NCBI GenBank assembly: GCA_015662785.1
Contig: DQTM01000281.1
Location: forward strand, 1 to 15,929
Length of the DNA stretch: 15,929 nucleotides
Origin: Sulfurospirillum arcachonense
Lineage (GTDB): Bacteria > Campylobacterota > Campylobacteria > Campylobacterales > Sulfurospirillaceae
Direction of reading: 5' to 3'
Each line of letters begins with the position of its first letter. Position 1 is the first letter of the stretch. Below, in pieces: positions 1-7,301 of this stretch. The position numbers and the translations under genes are program-made. Under the pieces are notes generated by a model. That model saw only the letters and a list, made by a program, of their open reading frames with translations, was not told the DNA's origin and ran no database searches.

Positions 1-96
1 CGTGAGGCTATCAAAAAACCTCGTACACAAACTATCATGAATAGAGTTGCAGGAAGTGTTATGGTTACTGCTGGTACGGTACTTATAGCAAAATAA
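1..96 (+). CDS. C-terminal end of a probable LysE/RhtB-family exporter (partial)
   Basis: The window opens inside a coding region whose last 31 codons run in frame 1 to a TAA at 94-96. The tail reads REAIKKPRTQ then MNRVAGSVMVTAGTVLIAK. A basic stretch, then an N-R-x-x-G motif and a final hydrophobic helix, is how LysE/RhtB amino-acid exporters usually end. The rest of the gene lies to the left and cannot be examined, so the family call rests on this short tail only. Other multi-spanning membrane proteins could end similarly. It has no overlap with the next gene, which is nearly 200 bases away. Confidence 0.5.
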   Translation, partial: REAIKKPRTQTIMNRVAGSVMVTAGTVLIAK

Positions 97-152
97 TAGA
101 TTTTTAGCATTATCAATTTTATCTTTGTCGTCAATTAGTAATAACTAACATA

Positions 153-254
153 TATAATAATTTGTGCGGAAAATTAGGAGAGGTTACAATTTTAGTTAGT
201 GAAACTTAAATTGTTCATAGAGTATAAAGTCTATACCTACCTTTTAATCAAGGT
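153..254 (+). promoter_or_regulatory. Candidate promoter and structured leader of the PHP gene
   Basis: A TATAAT box lies at 153-158, about 135 bases before the PHP start. Three hairpins follow in its predicted transcript: 187-213 (11-bp stem with one mismatch, loop AGTGA), 222-236 (5-bp stem) and 239-254 (ACCTT/AAGGT, loop TTAATC). None is followed by a T-run, so they do not look like simple terminators. An AGGAG sequence at 176-180 has no start codon at a suitable distance. The promoter is a motif match only; a regulatory role for the hairpins is inference. Confidence 0.3.
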
Positions 255-293
255 TAAAGAAGATACACTGAATAAATTCTTTAAGATAAAGAT

Positions 294-1286
294 ATGATTA
301 AATTAAAACCATTAAAAGGTGATTTGCATATGCATACCATCTACTCAGATGGCAATAGAACACCTCTAGCGATCTGTTTACACTCTTTGGGTTTGGGTTT
401 TGATTTCATGAGTATTACTGATCATGATTGTTATGAAGGTTCACTTGAAGCTATAGCAAAAGTAAAAGAATCCAATATTGACATTTTAGTTCTACCTGGA
501 GAAGAGATCACTGTTAGAAAAAATGAAACTGTAAATTCCCATGGTAATGGTCATATGCTAAGTATAAATGCAAACAAATCGATAGAAAACCAAAGAACTG
601 ATAGTGCTATTTATGCAAAAGAGCTAGAAGATATAGCAGAAAATATCAAAAATGATTTAGTTGGAAAAGAGATTGATCCACTCAATTATGCTAGAAATAT
701 TTGGGCTATAAGCAAGGTAAAAGAAGCAAATGGAATTGCAATACTGTGCCATCCTAACTGGATTTATCATAATGGAAAATATCATCTAAATCAGCCAATA
801 TACAAAGAACTGCTAAAAAGTTCTAAGCTTGATGGAGTTGAAGTAATTGGTGATATTAATAAAACTGAAGAAAATAACAACATGGGATATTTAACATATA
901 TAGAAATAAAAGATAAACATAAATATTTATCTCCTTTAGCGAACACAGATGCCCATGATATTGACCATAATGCACGAGAAAGATTTACCATGGTGTTTGC
1001 AAGAGATAAAACTGCTGAAGGTATAACCGATGCCATAAAAGCAGGTTTTACTTGCGCTATTCTTAGAAGAGAGAATGGCGAACATCAATTTGTAGGAAAG
1101 AGTGATTTATCACATTATGCGTATTTTTTAGTCAAAGAGTATTTTCCAAAACATAAACATCTTAAACATAAACTTTCACAACTGTATTTAGATGAATTTA
1201 TAAATGGGGAATGTTATGAGAGTAAAATCAATGTAACTAAAAGTAGATTGGAAAATCACACGAATAGTTTTTTTATGAATTTTTAG
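294..1286 (+). CDS. PHP-domain metal-dependent phosphoesterase
   Basis: This 330-residue protein has the PHP-fold metal-binding motifs in order: DLHMHTIYSDG (His12, His14, Asp19), SITDHD (Asp43, His44), GEE (Glu70-Glu71), HGNGHM (His83, His87), LCHPNW (His153) and NTDAHD (Asp219, His221). The complete ligand set suggests an active two- or three-metal hydrolase acting on phosphoester or nucleotide substrates in the cytoplasm. No signal peptide or membrane segment is seen. The family includes histidinol phosphatase-like enzymes, 5'-3' exonucleases/AMP phosphatases and CehA/McbA-type proteins, and the substrate cannot be told from sequence. No convincing ribosome-binding site precedes the ATG, and the stop is followed by an 82-base gap, so it looks like a single-gene unit separate from the downstream operon. 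It is not part of the C. jejuni gene order as I recall it, so it may be a lineage-specific insertion. Confidence 0.85.
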   Translation: MIKLKPLKGDLHMHTIYSDGNRTPLAICLHSLGLGFDFMSITDHDCYEGSLEAIAKVKESNIDILVLPGEEITVRKNETVNSHGNGHMLSINANKSIENQRTDSAIYAKELEDIAENIKNDLVGKEIDPLNYARNIWAISKVKEANGIAILCHPNWIYHNGKYHLNQPIYKELLKSSKLDGVEVIGDINKTEENNNMGYLTYIEIKDKHKYLSPLANTDAHDIDHNARERFTMVFARDKTAEGITDAIKAGFTCAILRRENGEHQFVGKSDLSHYAYFLVKEYFPKHKHLKHKLSQLYLDEFINGECYESKINVTKSRLENHTNSFFMNF

Positions 1287-1368
1287 TTAGTGCTTTTTTT
1301 GTGACAAAGCAGATATTTACCTTACTTTAGATAAAATAAAAAAAATTATAAATTAAGGTCTGCATACA

Positions 1369-1923
1369 ATGAAAATCAGATTGCCACACGCACCATACAT
1401 TGCAAATAAAATAGCTATAGATTTACTAAATAGTGGTTTTGTCACACTTAAAAGTGGGCTAGAACCAGTAGTAAAAGCATCACAAGAGTTGATTGAAGAA
1501 GATATAAACAAAGAGATGGCACTTGAAGAGAGAGTTGCTGAGATACTAGATGATAACGAAGATGATATGGAGTTTATGCAAGTAGATAGACGTAACATGT
1601 TTTGGCTTATAAAGAAAAAATTAGCAAAAGAGTACAAAGTTGTTCTTTCTTATGAAGACCGATATAGCGACCTATCTCACAGAGTTATGGAAAAGATTTG
1701 GAAAGATGATTTAGTAGAGTATACGGTTGCAGAAAATCGTATCAAAAACATTATTTACACAGCTATGGAGAGTTATATCTCAAGTTTTGAAGATGTCGAA
1801 GAGACAGTCGCTGAGAAAATAACTCATTACAAAAGAAAACTTATTCCTGGAAGTCCAGAGTATGATTTGGTTTTTGAAAGACTTTATGAAGATGAGCTAA
1901 GAAAAAAAGGGCTGCTGTTATGA
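1369..1923 (+). CDS. DUF507 family protein
   Basis: This 184-residue soluble protein is rich in acidic and basic residues and mostly helical. The opening MKIRLPHAPYIANKIAIDLL and the dense charged stretches (EEDINKEMALEERVAEILDD) match the DUF507 family, found mainly in Campylobacterota and Aquificota. Its biochemical role is unknown. There is no signal peptide or membrane segment. AAGG at 1354-1357 is a plausible but distant ribosome-binding site. The last codons overlap the carA start by four bases (ATGA), so the two are translationally coupled. The carA neighbourhood is, from memory, conserved in Campylobacter, which hints at a role connected with early pyrimidine/arginine metabolism or simply with growth; that link is inference. 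Confidence 0.85.
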   Translation: MKIRLPHAPYIANKIAIDLLNSGFVTLKSGLEPVVKASQELIEEDINKEMALEERVAEILDDNEDDMEFMQVDRRNMFWLIKKKLAKEYKVVLSYEDRYSDLSHRVMEKIWKDDLVEYTVAENRIKNIIYTAMESYISSFEDVEETVAEKITHYKRKLIPGSPEYDLVFERLYEDELRKKGLLL

Positions 1924-3050
1924 GTCTAAAACCTATTTGGATTTACCTTGAAAACGGCACATATCTTGAAGCAAAAAGCTTTGGGTATGAGGGAACAAAA
2001 GTTGGAGAAATAGTTTTTAATACTTCTATGAGCGGTTACCAAGAGATTATGAGTGACCCTAGTTATGCTGGACAGTTTGTAGTTTTTACTATGCCTGAAA
2101 TTGGTATTGTTGGAACTAATGAAGACGATATGGAGAGCAAAACAGTTCACGCAAGTGGTATGCTTGTGAGAAACTTCAATGAAGTGCCATCAAACTTTCG
2201 TTCAACAGATACGCTTAGTTCATTTTTAGACAAACACGAAGGACTTGGTATTTGTGATATAGATACAAGATACCTTACAAAGATGATTCGTGATGGTGGA
2301 CCAAAGATGATGATAGCTTCGACAGAAGTTAGTGATAAAGATGAGCTCAAAAAAATACTTGAAAATACTCCTCGCATAGAAGAGATAAACTATATTGAAA
2401 AAGTTAGCACAAAAAAGGGATATACTCACACAAGTGCAGCTTGGGACGATACAAAATTAGAGTATAAAACAGCAGAAGCGAACTCTGGAAAAAAAATAGT
2501 AGCTATTGACTTTGGAGTAAAGAGAAACATCTTAAATGAACTGAGCGAAGTAGGACTTGAAGTAGAAGTAGTTCCATATAGTTTTGATGTAGATGATCTG
2601 ATAAAACGTTATGAAGCAAAAGATATTCATGGAGTCTTTTTATCAAATGGACCTGGTGATCCTTTGATACTAAAAGATGAAGCTAAAAAAGTAAAAAAAT
2701 TAATTGAAGCAAAAGTTCCTATGTTTGCAATTTGTCTTGGACATCAACTGCTTTCTATAGCACATGATCACCCAACATACAAACTAAAGTTTGGACAGCA
2801 TGGCGGAAATCATCCTGTAAAAAATCAAGACACTTCAGTAGTAGAAATCACTGCTCAAAATCATAACTACAATGTTCCAGATTCAGTTTGTAGTATTGCT
2901 AAAGTGACTCATATAAATCTATTTGACAATACGATAGAGGGTTTAGACTACATTGGCGAGCCGATATTTTCAGTACAGCATCACCCTGAAGCTAGCCCTG
3001 GACCTCATGAGAGTAAGTATATCTTTGAAGAGTTTGCAAAAAGACTCTAA
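1920..3050 (+). CDS. carA: Carbamoyl-phosphate synthase small (glutaminase) subunit
   Basis: CarA hydrolyses glutamine and passes ammonia to the large subunit CarB, which makes carbamoyl phosphate for pyrimidine and arginine synthesis. The 376-residue length is standard. The N-terminal CPSase small-chain domain covers about residues 1-150 (YLENGTYLEAKSFGYEGTKVGEIVFNT region, GYQEIMSDPSYAGQ). The class-I glutamine amidotransferase domain covers about 185-376. It shows FLSNGPGDP (oxyanion region), the nucleophile elbow ICLGHQ with Cys272, and HHPEASPGP with catalytic His355 and Glu357. The triad is therefore intact. carB is not in the window, as is common in this group. The gene starts inside the last codons of the DUF507 gene and its TAA overlaps the start of the histidine kinase (TAATG), so it sits in the middle of a coupled operon. 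Confidence 0.97.
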   Translation: MSLKPIWIYLENGTYLEAKSFGYEGTKVGEIVFNTSMSGYQEIMSDPSYAGQFVVFTMPEIGIVGTNEDDMESKTVHASGMLVRNFNEVPSNFRSTDTLSSFLDKHEGLGICDIDTRYLTKMIRDGGPKMMIASTEVSDKDELKKILENTPRIEEINYIEKVSTKKGYTHTSAAWDDTKLEYKTAEANSGKKIVAIDFGVKRNILNELSEVGLEVEVVPYSFDVDDLIKRYEAKDIHGVFLSNGPGDPLILKDEAKKVKKLIEAKVPMFAICLGHQLLSIAHDHPTYKLKFGQHGGNHPVKNQDTSVVEITAQNHNYNVPDSVCSIAKVTHINLFDNTIEGLDYIGEPIFSVQHHPEASPGPHESKYIFEEFAKRL

Positions 3051-4291
3051 TGAAACTAGAACAATACAAAAGAGCCATTGAGCAAAGTAACATCGTTTCA
3101 AAGACAAATCTAGACGGTGTTATAACTTTTGTAAATGATGAATTTTGTAAAGTTTCTGGTTACACTAGAGAAGAGCTTATCGGCGCTAACCACAACATAA
3201 TACGACATCCAGATGTTCCCAAGGAGGTTTTTCAAAATCTTTGGGATACCATCAAAAAGAAAAAAACATATATCTCCACCGTAAAAAATAGAGCAAAAGA
3301 TGGTAGTACTTTTTATGTAAATACAACTGTAATTCCAATGCAAAATGAAGATGGAAAGATAGAAGAGTTTATAGCTATAAGGTATAATATTACAAGAAGT
3401 ATTGCTTTAACGGAAAGTTTAAAACAAAAAGAGGAAGAGCTAGAGCACCTCAATACTACTCTTGAAGAGAGAGTAAAAAATCAGACAAAAGAGCTAAGAA
3501 AATTAAATAAAACCTTAGAGAAACGAATAAAAAAAGAGGTAGAGAAAAACAGAGATAAAGATAGAGTTCTTTTTCAGCAATCACGCCTTGCAGCGATGGG
3601 TGAGATGATAGGAAATATCGCTCATCAGTGGAGACAACCTCTAAGTGAACTTGGAATCATACTTTATAAGATGAAGAAAATATATAAAAAACACTCAGGT
3701 GAAAATGATTTAGACTATTTTGAGAGCTATGATGACTCAAAAAAAGTTATTAAAAAAATGAGTGATACTATAGATGATTTTAGAAACTTTTTTAATCCTC
3801 ATAGACCTAGTGAAGCTTTTTCGATTACAAGTGCACTTGATGATGCTATGCTTGTTATGCAAGGAACATTACAGCGTCATGAGATAGAATTAAAAGTTGA
3901 TATAAGAGATGAAGTGTACATAAAAGGCTATATGAGTGAGTTTTCACAAGTACTGATAAACTTACTAAATAATTCAAAAGATGCTTTTAATCAAAACTCA
4001 TCTGACAATAGAGTGATAAATTTAGAAATTAAAAAGTTTGATAAAAATTATGCTATGATTAGTTTTAAAGATAATGCTGGTGGCATAGAAAAAGATGTTA
4101 TAGATAAGGTATTTGAGCCATACTTTACAACCAAGCATGCGAGTATGGGTACGGGATTAGGCTTATATATGAGTAGAATGATAATCCAAAATAGTATGGA
4201 TGGAACTTTAGAAGTACAAAATTGCCTTGAAGGCGTATGTTTTTATATAAAAGTTCCAGTGTGCTGTGAAAAGGAGAAGTGTAATGGGTAA
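3050..4291 (+). CDS. Soluble PAS-domain sensor histidine kinase
   Basis: This 413-residue kinase has no signal peptide or membrane segment, so it senses a cytoplasmic signal. Residues about 10-115 form a PAS domain. Its GANHNIIRHPDVPKEVF stretch (Arg52, His53, Pro54) resembles the flavin-binding PAS domain of the aerotaxis receptor Aer. Residues about 120-180 are a charged coiled coil. The dimerisation/phosphotransfer helix carries IAHQWRQPL with phospho-acceptor His192, a form typical of Campylobacterota. The ATPase domain has the N box (Asn304, Asn308), DNAGG (Asp341), FEPYFTT and GTGLGL from Gly367. Kinase or phosphatase activity should be possible. The start overlaps the carA stop, and the end overlaps the response regulator start by eight bases. 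From memory, C. jejuni has a similar pair beside ccoNOQP that has been studied as the butyrate-responsive BumSR system; orthology is not verified here. Confidence 0.92.
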   Translation: MKLEQYKRAIEQSNIVSKTNLDGVITFVNDEFCKVSGYTREELIGANHNIIRHPDVPKEVFQNLWDTIKKKKTYISTVKNRAKDGSTFYVNTTVIPMQNEDGKIEEFIAIRYNITRSIALTESLKQKEEELEHLNTTLEERVKNQTKELRKLNKTLEKRIKKEVEKNRDKDRVLFQQSRLAAMGEMIGNIAHQWRQPLSELGIILYKMKKIYKKHSGENDLDYFESYDDSKKVIKKMSDTIDDFRNFFNPHRPSEAFSITSALDDAMLVMQGTLQRHEIELKVDIRDEVYIKGYMSEFSQVLINLLNNSKDAFNQNSSDNRVINLEIKKFDKNYAMISFKDNAGGIEKDVIDKVFEPYFTTKHASMGTGLGLYMSRMIIQNSMDGTLEVQNCLEGVCFYIKVPVCCEKEKCNG

Positions 4292-4961
4292 ATTAGACAG
4301 TTTGACAGTACTTTTTGTTGAAGATGAAAAAGAGTTAAGAAATGCTCTTGAAGGTGCAATTGGTGATGAGTTTGCGAAGTTCGTAGTAGCTCGTGATGGT
4401 GATGATGGACTTAAAAAGTTTAAAAAATATAAACCAGATATTGTTATAACAGATATACTAATGCCAATTAGAGATGGACTAGAGATGGCAAAAGATATAA
4501 AACATATTTCTCGTGAAACTCCTATCATTGTTTTAAGTGCATTTAGTGAAAAAGAGAGACTTTTAAAAGCAATAGATGTTGGCATTGATAAGTATCTTAT
4601 AAAACCAATTGATCCAGATGAGTTAATGCTCACAATAAATTACATTGCTGATGAACTTCTTTCATTAGATAAAGTGGTAGAACTTGGTAGTGGTTATCAA
4701 TTTGATAAGAATAGAAAAGTTCTTGTTCAAGATGGAAAGACCATAACTTTGACGAAAAAAGAGCTATTATTTATCTCAATTTTGGTGAGAAATCTTGGAG
4801 TATTTGTACTGCATGAAGAGATTAAAAAGTACGTTTGGACAAATAAAAATGTTACAGATGCTGCTATTAGAACCTTTATTAAAAGAGTTCGTGAAAAAAC
4901 AGGAAAAGAGTTTATTAAAAATATTCCTGGACTTGGTTATAAAATAAATTGTGACGTTTAA
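4284..4961 (+). CDS. OmpR-family response regulator
   Basis: This 225-residue regulator has a receiver domain (about 8-122) and a winged-helix DNA-binding domain (about 145-225). Receiver residues are present: acidic pair Glu13/Asp14, phospho-acceptor Asp57 in VITDILMP, the switch Ser in VLSAF, and Lys107 in LIKP. The output domain ends with AAIRTFIKRVREK and GLGYKI, the recognition-helix and wing signature of the OmpR/PhoB class. ATG 4284 is chosen because AAGGAG lies at 4271-4276, seven bases upstream; a GTG at 4266 in frame would precede that site. It overlaps the kinase gene, so the two form a cognate pair. It is followed by a hairpin terminator and then the oxidase operon, whose upstream repeats are a candidate target. 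Confidence 0.95.
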   Translation: MGKLDSLTVLFVEDEKELRNALEGAIGDEFAKFVVARDGDDGLKKFKKYKPDIVITDILMPIRDGLEMAKDIKHISRETPIIVLSAFSEKERLLKAIDVGIDKYLIKPIDPDELMLTINYIADELLSLDKVVELGSGYQFDKNRKVLVQDGKTITLTKKELLFISILVRNLGVFVLHEEIKKYVWTNKNVTDAAIRTFIKRVREKTGKEFIKNIPGLGYKINCDV

Positions 4962-4964
4962 ATA

Positions 4965-4995
4965 AAAGTCTACTTCACTATGATGAGTAGACTTT
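4965..4995 (+). terminator. Hairpin terminator after the response regulator
   Basis: AAAGTCTACT at 4965-4974 pairs perfectly with AGTAGACTTT at 4986-4995 around an 11-base loop, beginning just after the stop codon at 4959-4961. The following bases (CCTTCTCTT) are pyrimidine-rich but not a pure T-run, so termination may be partial. It would end the DUF507-carA-kinase-regulator transcript before the oxidase promoter. Confidence 0.65.
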
Positions 4996-5001
4996 CCTTC
5001 T

Positions 5002-5035
5002 CTTAAAAATTACTTAAAATTACTTAAAAATTACT
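5002..5035 (+). repeat. Three tandem copies of CTTAAAA(A)TTA, candidate regulator-binding site
   Basis: The units CTTAAAAATTA (5002-5012), CTTAAAATTA (5013-5022) and CTTAAAAATTA (5023-5033), followed by a partial CT, repeat with a 10-11 bp period, one turn of the helix. OmpR/PhoB-class regulators characteristically bind direct repeats of this spacing. The array lies about 50-80 bp upstream of the TATAAT box of ccoN and just downstream of an OmpR-class regulator gene. That it is the regulator's site is inference; it could be a chance AT-rich repeat. Confidence 0.5.
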
Positions 5036-5084
5036 ATTTAATACAAATTTTATCTTATTAAGCATTTTTGTATGGTTAATATAC

Positions 5085-5090
5085 TATAAT
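5085..5090 (+). promoter_or_regulatory. -10 box of the ccoNOQP promoter
   Basis: A perfect TATAAT lies 53 bases before the ccoN ATG. It is preceded by the T-rich stretch CATTTTTG at 5063-5070 rather than a clear -35 hexamer, as is usual for the housekeeping sigma factor in Campylobacterota. Transcription would start near 5096-5098, giving a leader of about 45 bases. Confidence 0.55.
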
Positions 5091-5109
5091 TTCATTAATT
5101 ATGTGATAT

Positions 5110-5122
5110 TTATGTGACATAA
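5110..5122 (+). promoter_or_regulatory. 13-bp palindrome in the ccoN leader, candidate operator
   Basis: TTATGTGACATAA is a perfect inverted repeat (TTATGT/ACATAA) around a central G. The half-site ATGTGA also occurs at 5101-5106, ten bases before its copy at 5112-5117. The site lies between the -10 box and the ribosome-binding site, where a bound protein would block transcription. The TGTGA core recalls CRP/FNR-family half-sites, but the spacing does not fit the standard consensus, so the binding protein is unknown. Confidence 0.35.
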
Positions 5123-5142
5123 ACTACAATTAGGAGGAATTG

Positions 5143-6609
5143 ATGCAGTCTAGTAATATGATTAACTACGACTATTCAGTTGCAAAACTTTTTGCATTTG
5201 CTACAATCATACTTGGTATTGTTGGCATGCTGATAGGTGTTATTATAGCTTTTCAAATGGCTTACCCAGAGTTAAATAACTTAGCTGGTGAGTATGGTAC
5301 ATTTGGAAGACTTAGACCACTTCATACGGATACAGTTATATTTGGGTTTTTAGTAAGTGGTATATTTTCCACTTGGTACTATATCGGCCAAAGAGTACTG
5401 AAAGTTTCGATGGCAGAATCGCCATTTTTAATGGCTTTAGGAAAAATACATTTCGTACTATATCTATTGGTTGTTGTAGCTGTTGTAGGCTCACTACTTT
5501 TAGGTATAACAAGTTCAAAAGAGTATGCAGAGTTTGAGTGGCCTATTGACATCGGTATCGTTGTTATATGGGTTATGTGGGGAATGAGTATCTTTGGGCT
5601 TATTGGCATAAGAAGAGAAAAAACTCTATATATATCAGTTTGGTATTACATTGCAACATTTCTTGGTGTGGCTATGCTTTACTTGTTTAACAACATGGCA
5701 ATTCCTACTTACTTTGTATCTGGTCTAGGCGATTGGTGGCATTCAGTTAGCATGTATGCAGGTACGAATGACGCTATGGTTCAGTGGTGGTATGGACACA
5801 ATGCCGTTGCATTTGTTTTTACAGTTCCTATTATCGCTATGATTTATTACTTTTTACCAAAAGAATCTGGTCAGCCAATTTTTTCATATAAACTTTCACT
5901 TTTAAGTTTCTGGGGATTGATGTTTGTTTATCTTTGGGCAGGTGGTCACCACTTACTCTACTCAACAGTTCCTGATTGGGTTCAAACTATGGCTTCTATA
6001 TTCTCGATAGTATTGATTCTGCCTTCATGGGGTAGCGCGATAAACATGCTTCTTACTATGAAGGGCGAGTGGCAACAACTAAAAGATAATCCACTAATCA
6101 AGTTTATGATTATGGCATCAACATTCTATATGTTCTCAACACTTGAAGGTCCTATTCAGGCTATCAAATCTGTAAATGCATTAGCGCATTTTACTGATTG
6201 GATTCCAGGACACGTTCATGATGGAACTCTAGGATGGGTTGGATTTATGATAATCGCAGCACTTTTACATATGGCTCCAAGAATGTTCAAAAGAGAGTTA
6301 TATAGTAAAAAGTTGATGGAAGCACAATTTTGGATTCAGACAACAGGTATAGTATTGTACTTTTCAAGTATGTGGATTGCTGGTATCACTCAAGGTATGA
6401 TGTGGAGAGCAACAGATCAGTATGGTAACTTAGCTTACTCATTTATAGATACTGTAACTGTATTGCACCCTTACTATACTATTAGAGGTATTGGTGGATT
6501 GTTGTACTTGATTGGTTTTATTGTATTTACATATAATTTTTATAAAACTATAACTGCTGGTAGAGAGCTTGAGGAAGAACCTCAAAGCACTTCACCTATG
6601 GCAGCTTAA
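5143..6609 (+). CDS. ccoN: Cytochrome cbb3 oxidase subunit I, CcoN
   Basis: CcoN is the catalytic, proton-pumping subunit that reduces oxygen to water at a heme b3-CuB centre in the inner membrane. The 488-residue protein is almost wholly hydrophobic, as expected for about twelve helices. All metal ligands are visible: His61 (low-spin heme b, in LHTDTVIFGF), His219 (CuB, WWYGHN), His269 and His270 (CuB, AGGHHLLYS), His357 (heme b3) and His359 (heme b) in GHVHDGTLGW. Tyr263 in VYLWAGGHH is at the position of the Tyr cross-linked to a CuB His in this family. ATG 5143 is preferred over TTG 5140 because AGGAGG at 5132-5137 is five bases upstream of it. It is the first gene of the oxidase operon. 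Confidence 0.98.
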   Translation: MQSSNMINYDYSVAKLFAFATIILGIVGMLIGVIIAFQMAYPELNNLAGEYGTFGRLRPLHTDTVIFGFLVSGIFSTWYYIGQRVLKVSMAESPFLMALGKIHFVLYLLVVVAVVGSLLLGITSSKEYAEFEWPIDIGIVVIWVMWGMSIFGLIGIRREKTLYISVWYYIATFLGVAMLYLFNNMAIPTYFVSGLGDWWHSVSMYAGTNDAMVQWWYGHNAVAFVFTVPIIAMIYYFLPKESGQPIFSYKLSLLSFWGLMFVYLWAGGHHLLYSTVPDWVQTMASIFSIVLILPSWGSAINMLLTMKGEWQQLKDNPLIKFMIMASTFYMFSTLEGPIQAIKSVNALAHFTDWIPGHVHDGTLGWVGFMIIAALLHMAPRMFKRELYSKKLMEAQFWIQTTGIVLYFSSMWIAGITQGMMWRATDQYGNLAYSFIDTVTVLHPYYTIRGIGGLLYLIGFIVFTYNFYKTITAGRELEEEPQSTSPMAA

Positions 6610-6624
6610 AAGGAGGAGAGTAAA

Positions 6625-7290
6625 ATGTTTCATTGGTTAGAAAAAAATCCATTCTTTTTTGCAGTAGCAGTATTTGTTGTTATAGCTTATGCTGGTATTG
6701 TGACTATATTGCCAGATTTTATGAATAGTGCTAGACCAGTAGTAGGTACAAAACCTTATACAGTCTTACAGCTTGCAGGTCGTCATGCGTATATCAAAGA
6801 TAGTTGTAATGCATGTCATTCACAGCTAATTCGTCCTTTTAAATCTGAGACAGACCGTTATGGTATGTACTCTTTAAGTGGAGAATATGCTTACGATAGA
6901 CCTTTTCTTTGGGGTTCAAAGAGAACTGGTCCAGATTTGATGAGAGTTGGAAACTATAGAACAACGGATTGGCATGAAAATCACATGCTTGACCCTATAA
7001 GTGTAGTTCCAGGTTCAATCATGCCTAAATATACTCATATGTTTAGCAATCCTGCAAACATAGAAACAGCATATGCAGAGGCATTTACCATCAAAAAAGT
7101 GTTTAATGTTCCTTACGACAAAGCAGATATGCCAAAACTTGGGACTTATGAGGAAGCTACGAAGATGGCATTAGCAGAGGCTAAGCCTATCGTAGAAGAT
7201 ATGAAAAGTCCAGAAGTTAAAGCTGCATTTGCACGTGGTGAGATTAAAGAGATTGTTGCGATTATCGCATACTTGAACAGCTTAAAATAA
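6625..7290 (+). CDS. ccoO: Cytochrome cbb3 oxidase subunit II, CcoO (mono-heme c)
   Basis: CcoO is a membrane-anchored periplasmic cytochrome c that passes electrons from CcoP to CcoN. This 221-residue protein has one N-terminal membrane helix (about 10-30). The heme-binding motif is CNACH with Cys61, Cys64 and His65, in SCNACHSQLIRPF, and Met133 in GSIMPKY is the likely second axial ligand. WGSKRTGPDL and the WHENHMLDP stretch are family signatures. A strong AGGAGG precedes the ATG, and the gap from ccoN is 15 bases. Length and motifs are normal. Confidence 0.98.
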   Translation: MFHWLEKNPFFFAVAVFVVIAYAGIVTILPDFMNSARPVVGTKPYTVLQLAGRHAYIKDSCNACHSQLIRPFKSETDRYGMYSLSGEYAYDRPFLWGSKRTGPDLMRVGNYRTTDWHENHMLDPISVVPGSIMPKYTHMFSNPANIETAYAEAFTIKKVFNVPYDKADMPKLGTYEEATKMALAEAKPIVEDMKSPEVKAAFARGEIKEIVAIIAYLNSLK

Positions 7291-7301
7291 AAGGTAGAAC
7301 G

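Noticed and set aside
199..297. 32-codon frame starting at GTG 199 and ending with an ATGA overlap on the PHP start, possible leader peptide.
   Set aside because: The only AGGAG (176-180) is 18 bases away, the peptide has no recognisable feature, and its first part lies inside a hairpin. The overlap may be chance.
1291..1311. TGCTTT/AAAGCA hairpin after the PHP gene as a terminator.
   Set aside because: The stem is only six base pairs and AT-rich, and the T-run is inside the loop rather than after the stem.
1332..1352. Candidate -10 boxes TAAAAT (1332-1337) and TATAAA (1347-1352) before the DUF507 gene.
   Set aside because: Both are weak; the second would place the start of transcription after the ribosome-binding site. 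The operon surely has a promoter here, but I cannot choose it.
1353..1637. Long open frames opposite the DUF507, carA, addB and addA genes.
   Set aside because: They are serine/leucine/phenylalanine-rich reverse-strand shadows of real genes, without ribosome-binding sites or family motifs.
4266..4283. GTG 4266 as the start of the response regulator.
   Set aside because: It lies upstream of the AAGGAG site that is correctly spaced for ATG 4284, and the extra six residues are not part of the receiver fold.
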